The notes: generated by a model from the letters alone, not told the origin. Counted from the first letter of the stretch, positions 49,474 through 61,068 are shown. The stretch: 64,000 nucleotides of DNA from Iris pallida (GCA_029216955.1 JANAVB010006998.1:984764-1048763); one strand, 5' to 3'. Numbers and translations are program-made.

Positions 49474-50271
49474 CTACTCATGCTGGGCACCCCTTAGTTG
49501 CCCTTGCCCCGAAGTCCTTCCCTGGGCCGAACCAGTTTCCAGACTCCGCTTTTGTCCTGCAGTCTTCGCGTTGTTCTTGTCATTTTGTATCCTTTGTTGG
49601 TCTCTTGCAGCTTCGACCACTTCAGCATAAGTTTGACATTTGTAAGGGGCCACCTTCATCTTTAATTTATCATCCAGTCCTTCCATGAACCGGACTACCT
49701 TCGCCTTCTCTGTAGATACCATGCTTGGAGCATACCGGCTGAGTCTGGTAAATTCCGCCGAATATTCGTCGACAGAGGTCTTGTTCTGCTTCAGATGAAG
49801 GAATCTCCTTTCCAGCTCCAACTTGGCACTTGGGGGAAAGAATCTCTCTTCAAATTCTTCCTTAAATTTCTCCCAAGTCACAACTTCATCAGATTCTTCT
49901 GGATGTAATGAGCTCCACCATATGTCAGCCACATCTTTTAATTGAATCCTTACTAATGAAACTATGTCATTTGGCGCGATCTTCGTGCCCTTTAGTAACT
50001 CCTCTGTGGTTCTAATCCACTGCGCTGCTTCCATAGGGGTTTCAGTTCCTTTGAATTCTGGGGGCTTGATTGTCCTAAACTCTGAAAGGGTCCCCGTCTT
50101 CTGCGTAGGAGTGACATCCAATCTCTCTAGTAGTTTTGTTGAGGTGGCTTGGGAAAGTTGCATTTGTTGGGTATTGGCCTCCAAGACCCTTTGAAAGAAT
50201 TCAAAGGCATCAGTTGGTCGTGTCCCGGAGGCTTCCACTTGTGAGGTATTGGGGTTCGGTTGAGAAGCCAT
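49474..50271 (-). CDS. gag: Tekay gag, ends at an in-frame TAG
   Basis: Structural capsid protein. The start MASQPNPNTSQVEASG at 50271 is the first ATG of the frame. The Ty3 capsid region is seen as FRTIKPPEFKGTETPMEAAQ, WIRTTEELL, DIWWSSLHPEES, FFPPSAKLELERRFLHLKQ, SVDEYSAEFTRLSRYAP and VVRFMEGLDDKLKMKVAPYK. Usual chromovirus gag runs without a stop into the zinc knuckle and pol. Here a TAG after GAQHE separates the capsid from the knuckle, which continues in the same frame. The TAG could be a CAG-to-TAG mutation or a readthrough site. Confidence 0.9.
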   Translation of the reverse strand: MASQPNPNTSQVEASGTRPTDAFEFFQRVLEANTQQMQLSQATSTKLLERLDVTPTQKTGTLSEFRTIKPPEFKGTETPMEAAQWIRTTEELLKGTKIAPNDIVSLVRIQLKDVADIWWSSLHPEESDEVVTWEKFKEEFEERFFPPSAKLELERRFLHLKQNKTSVDEYSAEFTRLSRYAPSMVSTEKAKVVRFMEGLDDKLKMKVAPYKCQTYAEVVEAARDQQRIQNDKNNAKTAGQKRSLETGSAQGRTSGQGQLRGAQHE

Positions 50272-51225
50272 TTCCTATATATTAAGAATTGGAAATTCTT
50301 AAATACAAAATTTAAAGAGAACTTAATTTACTAGAGGAGATTGAAAAGATAATTGCAATATATATATAAAGCCATAACCAAAGGAAGCATATTTCATTCA
50401 TTTCACAAAACATGATTACAATATGCTTCACTAGGAAGTCCTTACAACTTCTATACTCTAATCCTTATACAAAACTATTTACATCTGTTGTAATTCCAAA
50501 ATGTTGTACAACAGACAAAAATTTTCCTTTTTTTCTTCCATACATCATATCTATAAGCTATCTGCTGATCCATCAAAATGTTGTGCAGCAGACAAAAACT
50601 ACCCCAGTCCTAACTGTCATGCGTCACCATCTCAGCTTTATGTAGGTGATCTCGCGGATCCTATCATAAGGATTGGCCTCTACCCATTCCTCAATGGTCC
50701 CTTCATATCCATGAGTAAATGGAGAAGGACCGTCCTTCGCAAGGAAGAACCTAAGTCGTAGTTCCTTTTCCCAATATACTTCCGCTCCATCTTCCACATC
50801 ACGGATTCTGGGGCGTAGGCGCTCGAAAAATACACTGTTCACCGAAAGGTCTTCGTCGGGCGACACCCTCCAAGCCTCCCGAGCAAACTGCTCGTATCCG
50901 TAATGAGTCCGGTGGCTCCCGTCCCAAAAGATGCTCGACAGGAATTGGGCCATTACCTATATCCGAAAATTTCCTCGAATGAGAACTCTATGACATAAAA
51001 TAATCACCATAATAAAATCATCAAATTCTAAATAAATTTTGATCAAGATTCATATCCCCAAACCTTAGTAGATTTTTGTGTTCAACCTTCAATTGTCATC
51101 TATTCCTATCCTAGGGAAGTCCAAGTAAATCCCTAAGATAATATTCGATATCCACCTATACCATCTCCTTAACCTATACACTACCCTTAAAGAGTAGACC
51201 TGTATGGGCCACCAACCAAAAGACG
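50272..51225 (-). other. Tekay leader between 5' LTR and gag
   Basis: 954 bp. It starts (minus) with CGTCTTTTGGTTGGTGGCCCATACAGGTC, split here as a T/G-rich lead and GGCCCATACAGGTC; it holds TGG 13 bases inside but no initiator-Met primer site. The leader carries one sense frame, described separately. Confidence 0.6.
50624..50953 (-). CDS. Extra sense-strand frame in the Tekay leader, 109 aa
   Basis: ATG at 50953 has a favourable context (G at -3, G at +4) and lies upstream of gag on the same strand. The product begins MAQFLSSIFWDGSHRTHYGY, contains RVSPDEDLSVNSVFFERLRP and WEKELRLRFFLAKD, and ends YIKLRW. It is rich in aromatic and charged residues and looks protein-like. I do not recognise it, and it has no retroelement domain. 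It could be a captured fragment, an upstream frame that tunes gag translation, or chance. Confidence 0.4.
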   Translation of the reverse strand: MAQFLSSIFWDGSHRTHYGYEQFAREAWRVSPDEDLSVNSVFFERLRPRIRDVEDGAEVYWEKELRLRFFLAKDGPSPFTHGYEGTIEEWVEANPYDRIREITYIKLRW

Positions 51226-54200
51226 TGTCACGCCCCGCTCCCAGAATACGGCGAGCCGAGTACGTACAACATCCCCAGGCTACGCGACCATACAACATGA
51301 ACTCAATTGCATCCCGCGATTGTCGCCTGTAAGGTCCTAGATAGGCATAGAGTTAAGGAAATAATACAATTTTCCACAAAAGAGCATACCATTCATTTAT
51401 CCCAAAATGTTACAACATAACTCAAGTCTCATCATCAAACACATATGTACATTTTTGATTCATTGTTCTTCAAAATACATAACTTACATATTGCATTCAT
51501 GCTTCTTCAAATACATAAGTCACACAGCTATGAGGATTCCCAGAATAAAGCTACAACCCTCAGTCCTACATCATTCATAAAGTTCTGCCTCAGTGTATGC
51601 CTGGCCTTTGTCCTGATCTGCTTCAGTCCCTAGTGAACAAAACTAGGTCGTCAATACGACGAGCAAGCCCTCGGTCAAAGGAGCAAGTTATGAAGGTGGA
51701 ATGATAAGGCAGGTAAATACAAAATGGAGTAAACTTGATCATTTTAAAGTCCATACATGTAATACTAATCAAGAAGCGAATCATTCTCACATTAATATCA
51801 CAAGGACACAAAACAAACTTTCTAAACCTAAATGCAAATTTAGAGAAACTCTCTGGATCACACACCCACGCCTAGCATCTCTACAATAATCCCATTGGCC
51901 CGGGATCAGGCTCGCATAAAACGGGTGGTGCTTAGATTCTCCAGCCGTCTGTACTATCACATATTGATGTGATTAAACCAGGATAGCATCATGAGTTAGT
52001 TCCGAATCATCTGGCTCGAATCATCGAATTATGAGCTATAAAAGGAAGTTCGTATGACTTGAACTTTTCCAAGAATATCGAACCCATTCATTAGTAGTCT
52101 GAGCTGAAACTCAGAGCATAGATGCCTAATGAATTTAATGCAAATGGGTAATCTGAGCTGAAACTCAGGACATAGATGCCCCATTGCAAAACACGTGATA
52201 GATGCAAATGGGTAATCTGAGCTGAAACTCAGGGCATAGATGCCCCATTGCAAAACAAGAAGGTGAGCTAAGCCTCACCCCGGTGAAGATCGCGCGGCCG
52301 CACGAACACCGTAACAGGGACTGATCAGTATGAAAAGTGTAAAATTATATTGCAAAGAAGTCAGCCGGGTGTGATCCAGGTTTCTCTCCCAAACCCCATG
52401 CAACCTAATCTAGTCTTTAATTACCATAGGACTATCCCCAAGACGGGAGTCCTAGAAGTCAAGTCGCATTCAAATATTAGTTTCGTCTTTTCCGAAACTA
52501 AAGTAGTCCAAGAAATATTGGAACCAAGGTAAAATACTGAAATGTCCAAGTGGACATGATTCCAAGAATCCCTCCGGTATTATAGGTCGGAGATGGATGA
52601 TTCAAATGGTCTAGAACTGGAGTCAAAATTTCCAAAAATTTCGAGTTTGTCGAAAATAGACTAACTCTGGAAATTCTCAAAAATTTCGGCAGAGTCTCCT
52701 TTGTATTTACTGACCCGGAAATTAATCCGATACAAGTAAACACAAAGAAACAATATACGGGCACGCCGACCCCTTCGGTGGAGCAACCCTCAACACCGGC
52801 ACGCAATTTATAATAAAGTTATGCACAATAAAGTAGCTTTCTTACCTTGGCGAGCAAGCAAGCAATAAGATTAAAAACTTTAGCATATGTCCCCTTTTTT
52901 TTTGAATACTCCAAGTTCAAGAAAACTCAAATTTGTAAGTAGAGAATAATATAGGTCAAATGTTAGTTGTTTACAAAACTAAGCACAAAATCTTAACTTA
53001 ATAATTTAGTAGACTTCTTGAGTGTACAAAAATAGTCTTTTCACTTGAAGAGTTAACTAGTATGGCAACCTATCTAACCGGTATCCATAAATAACCTTTC
53101 TTGTTATATTTTTATGACAATAAGGATCATTTTAGCTTAAAATCAAAATCTGGACAGAAATGAAATATTAAATAAATTTGGAAATTGATCAAGTTTTCAT
53201 ATCTTGGAAGGGTGTATCAAAGATATATGATGTGTATATTTATACAAAGACTTCTTGATTTGTATGTATTAATCCTTACATGCATAAATTCTACATATAT
53301 GATTGTATCCAAGTTGTGTCATAGTGTGAGTGGATATAATTTACTAGCATATTTGGTTTTGACATACATATACATGTGTATTTAAATATATATCAATGCT
53401 TATAGTAAAACAACTACATACATCTACATATCCATAACAATTTAAAATACCGGAAGTGTCCTTCTTTTTCATGATGTGCCCAACATCGTGTCTAATTCAC
53501 TCATTTGAGTATATACACAATCATGAGTGAATTCTAGCAAGGTATTCCTAGCACTCATATTTGAAATTTCACAAAAATTAGATTTTGTTCATGAATTAAT
53601 GAATTCCCAGAAATGTATATTTATATATATATATATACTATAATACTCAAGAAGTAATTTAGAAAACCAATTATCAAGAGAAAGGAGTAGGAGGGCTCGC
53701 CTTGAGTTCTTAGAGTGCTTCCTAGAGGAAGTTCTTCCTAGAGTCCCAAATCAGCACCTAGGACACAAATTAGAGAATTTGGGTTAAAATTAGAACCCTA
53801 GAAATATTTATCAAAGAGTTTTGAAAAGAAAAAGGGGAAAGGAAATTGGAAAAAAGGAAGAGGAAGAAGAAGAAGATGAAGAAGAAGGGGGGTCGGCCAC
53901 CGGCCGACCGGGCGGCGGCGCCGGCGGCGCGGCAGCCGCGCGGCAGCAGCGGCGCAGCAAACGCAGCGGCAGCAGCGCAGCAATTAGCGGCAGCAGCAGC
54001 AGCAGCAATTAGTGGCAGTAGCAGTAGCAGTAACAGTAACAGTAGGGTGAGGAGGAGAAGATGAGAAGAAGAAGAAGAAGGAGAGGGAGAGTGAGCTTAC
54101 CAGGAAGAAGAAGGAGGAGAGAATGGTTTGCTTCTCTCTCCTCTTCTAAATAAAAGAATGACAAGGAGAGGGAAAAGACCAAAATGCCCATGGGGCATTG

Positions 54201-54322
54201 TCATGAGAAGGGAATGCCATGTGGCAATTCCTCCATGCATGGTAGACACATATACCATAATACAAAAATACAAATTTTGCATTTGCACAAGGGCAAAAAA
54301 GAAAAAGAGAATTTAATTTTTG

Positions 54323-54369
<47 letters not shown>

Positions 54370-54436
54370 GGAAATAATTTGGAATGGCAAAATATAAATA
54401 AATAAACAACAAATAATAAAAAAAATGGCTATGACA
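51226..54436 (-). repeat. 5' LTR of the Tekay element
   Basis: Matches 42391-45676 with few substitutions. It lacks the extra copy of the roughly 58-bp unit and has a shorter GC-rich zone (53885-53960) and a longer (TA)n tract (54326-54362). TSD CCGAC at 54437. Confidence 0.93.
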
Positions 54437-54904
54437 CCGACCCTCCTGTCTCTACAGAAGACCTCAACCAGATTGAGCCTTCGTATGCAAAGTGGCTGGT
54501 AGAATGGTACATGCCTCAACGCAAATATGATCCCTGGCTGTGAGGATTCATCGTCTGACTTGTGGTCTTTGTTGAGGCCAAAGTCGATTTTCCTATGCGT
54601 TTTGGAATATTTGTGAAAATTTTGGAATATTTGTGCTATGATCGGATTATAACGATGGATATTAGGTTACTCTTCCGGATAATTGATGTCTATTTTATAT
54701 TTATTTGGTTTGGTCTATATGATTCTTGGATAATTGGTGTGCATTAAATTCGTATGTGCATATTTGGTCTATGTGATTCTTGGATAATTGGTGTGCATTA
54801 TATATTTGGTCTATGTGATTGTTGGATAATTGGTGTGCATTATATATTGGTTTGATTTATGCATATTTTTGCGAAAAGGGAAAGCGCTGTAATTTTTTTT
54901 TCAA

Positions 54905-55626
54905 AATATTCTCAGTTAGCGACGGACTTGTGACCGTTTAGCGACAGTTACTACCAGTTTTCGACTACTTTTCGACGGCTTTTCCGTCGCTAACTGGAGA
55001 ATTTAAAATATTTCCAGGTAGCGACGGATGGTCGACGGAATATCCGTCGGCATTGTATATAGTTCGACGGACTAGCGACGACCTATCCGTCGCCCTTGTT
55101 CTGGAAATATAAAAAATTTCCAGAACATGCTCGACGGATCATCCGTCAGTACTCCGTCGATATATATCGACGGATTAGCGACTACTTTTCCGTCGCCATG
55201 GTGCTGGAAATGCCAAGCATTTCCAGAAACTGATCGACGGATAGTCCGTCAGCACGCTGTCGCTAATCCGTCGTTCGTTACCGACGAATACCGACGGATG
55301 AGCGACGGAAAGATACGCTCTGATACGCTATTACGACGGGTTACCGACGGAATTTAACGCCGCTATTGTCTACACAGTTCAGTACTTAATAGTTGAAATG
55401 GACGACAGTCCGTCGAAAATGCGTCGCTAATGCTTCGTATTGTGACGTCGACAATCCGTCGCTATTCCGTCGTTTGACGACAACGTAGCGACGGACCGTT
55501 ATTAGCGACGAGCTGATTGCCGACGGATTTTTTGGCCAAAATCCGTCGGTTATCGGTCGCTAATAGTAATTACCGTCGGTTTAGCGACGGATGGGGCCGT
55601 CGCTAAAACGATAAATTTTGGTAGTG
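54905..55626 (-). repeat. CACTA right end with subterminal CGACGG repeats
   Basis: More than twenty CGACGG/CCGTCG motifs over about 700 bp, ending in TTTTGGTAGTG. Denser than the left end. Confidence 0.88.
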
Positions 55627-55629
55627 TAA

Positions 55630-56505
55630 GTTCTAACGTACTACTTCTTTGGAAGAAATAAGTATAAACTGTTTGCTAACAATTCGTCCATATATTTACA
55701 GACACTGGTGACGTTGCTTATAGGCAATGGTGGGGATGCCCTCGTATAAGCAACAGACATTACGCTTTTGAGGGACAAAGGTTCAAATGTAAGGCCATAG
55801 ATGATGCTAGTTTGTGTACTTTTGTCGATGGAGTATCTGATTTGGTATGACTTCGTTACAAGTTTTAAAATTACATATTCATCTTATTTGGTATGACTTT
55901 GTTAATTTGTAAATTTCATAATTCAGAGTGCTGAGTATGAACAATATTTTCACGAACGCGAGAGGTACAGATACCCGGAGCAGCATAGCCTAGTACTTAT
56001 GCAGGAACTTGTGAGTCGTATGCATCGTTTGGGTCTTGGGCGGGAACCAGATATGCCTCCATTACATACACATCTTCCACCAGATTATCCGACCGGCACC
56101 GTTAGGCGAAGACATTCCCGTCGTCATAGGAGGCACGGTGGAGAGGTTGTTGGTAGAGAGGCTATTGGTGGAGAGGCTAGTGACCAATATGCTGGAGGGT
56201 ACATTAGTTACCAGTATGCTGGAGGGGACACTAGTTACCAGTATGCTGGAGGGGACATTAGTTACCAGTATGCTGGAGGGAACACTTGTCACCAGTACGC
56301 TGGAGAGGGCAGTACTCACCAATACGCTGGAGAGAGCAGTACTCACCAGTACGCTGGAGATAGAAGTAGTCATCAATACTCACCATCAGCATATGCCTAC
56401 CCAGACATGGCTTTCTATACACAAATTATGTCCACCACATCAGCCCCGATACCTACCCAAACTCAAGCTCTTTGCATCTGTTTGATTATACGATCTAGCA
56501 AGTGA
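55630..56505 (+). pseudogene. PMD gene, 3' part (last exons and QYAG repeat tail)
   Basis: Right of the CACTA element the PMD intron continues (AAGTTCTAACG) to an acceptor ATTTACAG at about 55700. The next exon encodes VAYRQWWGCPRISNRHYAFE and ends at TTTG/GTATGAC (about 55842). The last exon (from 55927) encodes AEYEQYFHERERYRYPEQHS, then LHTHLPPDYPTGTV and a C-terminal repeat of nine residues (YQYAGGDIS, HQYAGESST and variants), before a stop at 56503-56505. The tail is specific to this gene, not part of the PMD. It abuts the truncated MULE transposase, which reads towards it. Confidence 0.75.
56179..56385 (+). repeat. 27-bp coding minisatellite in the PMD gene
   Basis: About seven units of TACCAGTATGCTGGAGGGGA plus 7 bases, in frame, encoding x-Q-Y-A-G-x-x-x-x. 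Confidence 0.85.
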
Positions 56506-56514
56506 GTCTAACAA

Positions 56515-57931
56515 GTTTTGAAATGTTCTTTCTTTCGCAACTTGTTTCATATTTTTTTTAATGTTGTATGCAAAAAATATGAGGTGATTCTGGAATAATT
56601 TCACGCATAGTATGTACTAATCCCTTTTGCTTATCAGAAATAAATGAAATTCTACTCCATTCATTAAAACAACTTTCAAAAGATGTTCTAAAATAGTTTA
56701 AGAACCAAAACCAAGAATCAATATTTTCACTTTCAGCAACATCATAGGCAATAGGATATAACTAATAGTTAGGATCATGAGCATAAGCAATAAATAAGAT
56801 ACCTTAAAATTTAGATGAGAGAAATGTAGCATCGGTACTAATAACCGGTAAACAGCCCCTTAAAAACCCGTCAATGCACGCCTTGAAACAAATAAAAATT
56901 CTTTGGAACCTATTATTTTCGGTGGTTTTAAGGAAACATCTACTACCTGGATTGGTCTCCATAATTCTAAACCATACTTCTCAAGGCTAGCATATGCCTC
57001 CCTGTAACTACCACTTATTTCAGCTAATGCTATCTCTCTAGCTCTCCAAGCTTTGGAATAAGTAATATGTACACGATGTTCCCGATATATATCTTTAACA
57101 ACTTGCGATGCACTATAAGATTGATTGTCTCTGATTATATCAATTATACATGTCTTCACCCATGCAGCGGTAGCTAGTCGATGACGTCCGGTTGTAAGTC
57201 CACCTAAAAAAGAGTGACGACTTTCTAATTTAGCAACCTTAACTATTTCACCAGATACAATAGGTTTGGCATATACTCTCCAATTACAATTCGATTGATC
57301 ACAAGTATATATAATTCCATGAGCATTATTCATAATATTGGCTGAACAACTAAAATTGTGTTGAATTGTTATATTACTTATAAAACTTATAAATTTAGAA
57401 CGACTAGAAAATTCTTTTTCGATAAATAATTCAGAAGTAATTGTATTATCAATACCATCTACCTCATGATCTACATTTTTAATTAAATCATCACTATTTC
57501 CATCGTCATCATCGTTGTCATCATCATTATGGTCATATTTATCAGATGACTGATTTTCTTGAAAAAATGGAAGAATTGGTTGGAAAGAACTAGCACTCTG
57601 ACTAACATGCTGATAATTAGAAAATATTCACTATTTCTATTATCAAATGTTTCTGATACTTGAATAACAAATATATTTATATATCGTGATTGTGAATTAA
57701 TCTCAACAACAAAATTTCATGCTTCGTCGCCATCTATTAAAAACATCTAGAACCAAAAACAGATTTCAAAATAAATTCATAATGAATAAAATAATGTTCA
57801 ATAATAAGGTTATGTAAATTTTCAAAAATAATATTCTGATAAGTAGAAAAATTTTGACTTTTTCCTCCTTCGTAATCTAAACCATTTACATTACCTCCGT
57901 GCGAGCATATTATTCTTAGACTGCGATCCAT
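56515..57931 (-). pseudogene. MULE (MuDR-type) transposase, 3' end missing
   Basis: Cuts and pastes MULE elements. Minus-strand pieces: N-terminus from 57931 (MDRSLRIICSHGGNVNGLDY); a decayed linker; then 57333-56860 with WRVYAKPIVSGEIVKVAKLE, HRLATAAWVK and AWRAREIALAEISGSYREAY, typical of the MuDR zinc/helix region; then, in another frame, the start of the catalytic core with DATFLSSKFKGILFIAYAHD, LYPIAYDVAESENIDSWFWF and FISDKQKGLVHTMREIIPES, ending near PHIFCIQH at about 56560. The rest of the core, with the catalytic glutamate and SWIM finger, is absent, and the PMD gene begins at once. At least two frame breaks are visible. It identifies the surrounding element as a MULE. Confidence 0.88.
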
Positions 57932-58369
57932 GAAGGAAAAACTACTGCTGCTGGAGGAGAAAAACTATTGTCTGAGTGTTGTAGGAATTATGTGTTGCCG
58001 GAGAAGAAAAGCTATTGCTCAGAGTGTTGTAGGAATTGTAGGAGATGTTTTATTGTTGGAGTGCTGGAGAGGAGGTGATAGTGGAAAGGAGGTAATGGTG
58101 CTGGAGTTGCTAGAGGAGAGAAGAAGTTGTTAGAGTATGAGTGAATGCGATTGTTCAAGATGTGTATGTTTTTATAGGAGATAAAATTGACGTTGTGGAG
58201 TAACGTATCTAAGGCCGCCATCTAATTTGGCGAGGAAGTTAACGTTACGGTCTTTACTCCTGTGCATGGTGCTCTGCCAAGCATGGTTTCCCATACTCCA
58301 TTGTTACTGATCACCCTTTTTTTCTTTCTCTCTCTCCCTCTTCCTCTTCCTCTTCCTTTCGATCCTTTC

Positions 58370-59421
58370 TCTCTCTTACTGACTCTCAGTTAATGACTCC
58401 CCCTCTGTTAATAACCCCCATTTCTCCCTCTCTATTAATCACCCCTTCCCCCTCTATTAATGACCCCCCTTTCTCTCTCTCTCTCTATTAATCACTCACC
58501 CCTCCCCCTTCTACGAACATGCTGCTGCCACCACCCCTCCATCTCTCTCTATCCCATCCTTAGGGGTGTAAACGGGCCGGACGGACACGGACAATCCACT
58601 GTCCGTGTTCGGTCCGAAAATAAAAATGAGTTCGGACGGACGGACACGGACAGTCCATTGTTCGAGTTCGGACCGGACAGACACGGACAACAACTGTTCG
58701 TTAATTCAATCGGACGGTCCGCGGACAAATGAAATATATTACCAAAAGCTATTATTTTATCAAGATACCTTGATAGTTGGTACAAAAAATCAAGTTGAAA
58801 GAAAATACAATTGAAGGTTATAGAATACAACAAACAATAATAAAAGGTTAACAAAAATTGAGACCGAACAACAAAAAATTGATGCAAAACCAAAATAATA
58901 TGACATAATTGATGCAAAACCAAAATGAGTCTCCACTATCGGACGGTTCGCGGACAAATTCGGACCGGACATGGATATGACCGTGTCCGGTTCCTATTTT
59001 TAAACGGACCAAAAAAAATGTCCAAGTTTTGTTCGTTAATCAATCGGACGGTCCGCGGTCGAACCATTTATCGAGCAGGACACGTACGGACAACGGACTA
59101 CTTTGTCCATTTTACACCCCTACCCATCCTGCCATCTGGGATGGCGGTCCCCCCTCTATCCCACCATCCTAGATGGCGGTCCCTCTATCCTCTCTCCTCT
59201 CTCTTCCCCCTTCTCTCTCTTGACCGCCATTGATGGTGGCGGTCCCCTTGCAACCCCGCCATCAATGGTGGTGCTCCCTCCTTTCTCGTGGCTTCCTCAC
59301 TCCACCGTGCCATCTTCAATGGCGAGCTATCCCTCTATTTAGAAATTTTTTAGAAATTTTTCAAACTTCTCCTCTTTGGTGAAATTTTGTTAAACTTTTC
59401 CCCTCTATCCGAAAATTTCTG
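58370..59421 (-). repeat. Right terminal inverted repeat of the MULE (interrupted)
   Basis: Reverse complement of the left repeat from the outer end inward, with shared blocks GATGGCACGGTGGAG, TTGATGGCGGGGTTGCAAGG and CCGCCATCCCAGATGGC. A 562-bp hAT element splits it at 58561-59122. Confidence 0.8.
58561..59122. mobile_element. Non-autonomous hAT element (562 bp)
   Basis: Ends TAGGGGTGTAAA / TTTACACCCCTA, flanked by a perfect 8-bp duplication CCCATCCT (58553-58560 and 59123-59130). The interior has repeated GGACGGACACGGAC motifs near both ends and GTCCGCGGAC palindromes, and no transposase. It is inserted in the MULE right repeat. Confidence 0.93.
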
Positions 59422-59424
59422 CAC

Positions 59425-60394
<970 letters not shown>

Positions 60395-60683
60395 AATTGC
60401 TCACATACCTTTTATCCAAAAAAATGTCTTCTCCTTCTTCAGTGGATCACCAATAGATTTTTTTTGTTTTTTACGTAGGAACCCGAAAGTTAGAAGAAGA
60501 AGAAGATGATGATGACGTAGAAGAAGAAGGACGGCTGAGCAATCCTGTGTTTCCTTTCTTTTGTTTCCTTTCTTTCACAACATGTGATCTCACCCGTTTA
60601 TTTACAACCAATGGTTGGGATTAAAAAAAAAACTCAAACTTATGTAAGTCCCACACGGGTTCCTACATCAGCATGGAGGTGGT
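60395..60683 (-). other. Inverted copy of the 16290-16555 sequence
   Basis: The minus strand reads CTCCATGCTGATGTAGGAAC, then the CTTCTTCTTCTAACTTTCGGG block and AAAGGTATGTGAG. It ends against the left end of hAT copy 2, whereas in the other locus the same block lies beyond the right end of hAT copy 1. Confidence 0.6.
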
Positions 60684-61068
60684 GTTCACTGGGCCGGTTC
60701 GGCCCAGGCCCGCCCCCTATAAGCCCGGACCGGCCCGCCGTGGGCCCGAACCGGCCCGGCCCCCCACGCTCATTCGGTTCGGGTCGGGCCCCCCCACAGC
60801 CCGAGCCCGGCCCGGCCCGGACCGGTCTTATTTTTTATTTTTATTTTTTATTAAATAGGCCCGGCCCGGTTGGACCGGCCCGGCCCGGCCCGCTGGGACC
60901 GGTCCAGCTGCAGCCGACCGTTGGAGGCCTTTTTTTTTCTTTAAAGTTTTGACCATTGGGGGGTTCTTTTACCAAAATATCCCTCCCATATAGCCGTTAT
61001 TAAAACGTTTGGAGGGGTATTTTGGTCTTTTTTGGCCTAAAATTACCAAAATAACCCCAAAAAATTCC

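Larger units (their letters stand above)
42391..54436 (-). mobile_element. Ty3/gypsy chromovirus, Tekay (Del) type, nearly intact
   Basis: LTRs at 42391-45676 (3' LTR) and 51226-54436 (5' LTR). Perfect TSD CCGAC at 42386-42390 and 54437-54441. The interior on the minus strand carries gag, protease, RT, RNase H, integrase and a chromodomain-like tail. The purine tract reads CTTAATTAAGGTGGGTAGAG before the 3' LTR. The only visible break in gag-pol is one TAG codon. Of the retroelements here it is the closest to functional. It inserted into a CACTA reading frame and is therefore younger than the CACTA insertion. Confidence 0.95.
36174..55626. mobile_element. Non-autonomous CACTA transposon (7.4 kb before a Tekay insertion)
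   Basis: The ends are CACTACCAAAAT (36174) and ATTTTGGTAGTG (to 55626), flanked by TAA on both sides (36171-36173 and 55627-55629). CACTA elements make 3-bp duplications. Both subterminal zones are packed with TAGCGACGGA-type motifs in both orientations, as expected for binding sites of the CACTA DNA-binding protein. No TNPD/TNP2 transposase domain is visible. Contents: GC-rich minisatellite, two small reading frames, five or more copies of an internal block, two long hairpins with captured sequence, and a 12-kb Tekay insertion. Confidence 0.92.
22430..59421. mobile_element. MULE transposon carrying a PMD gene, expanded to 37 kb by nested insertions
   Basis: The outer ends CAGAAATTTTC (22430) and its reverse complement GAAAATTTCTG (59411-59421) open long inverted repeats. 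Outside them lie CAAAATTAT (22421-22429) and CACAATTAT (59422-59430), a 9-bp duplication with one mismatch, as MULEs make. Internal genes face each other: a PMD gene from the left end and a MuDR-type transposase from the right end. Removing the LTR element, the CACTA element and the small hAT with one duplication copy each leaves about 5.74 kb, a normal MULE size. Both genes are broken, so the element is dead. Confidence 0.85.
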
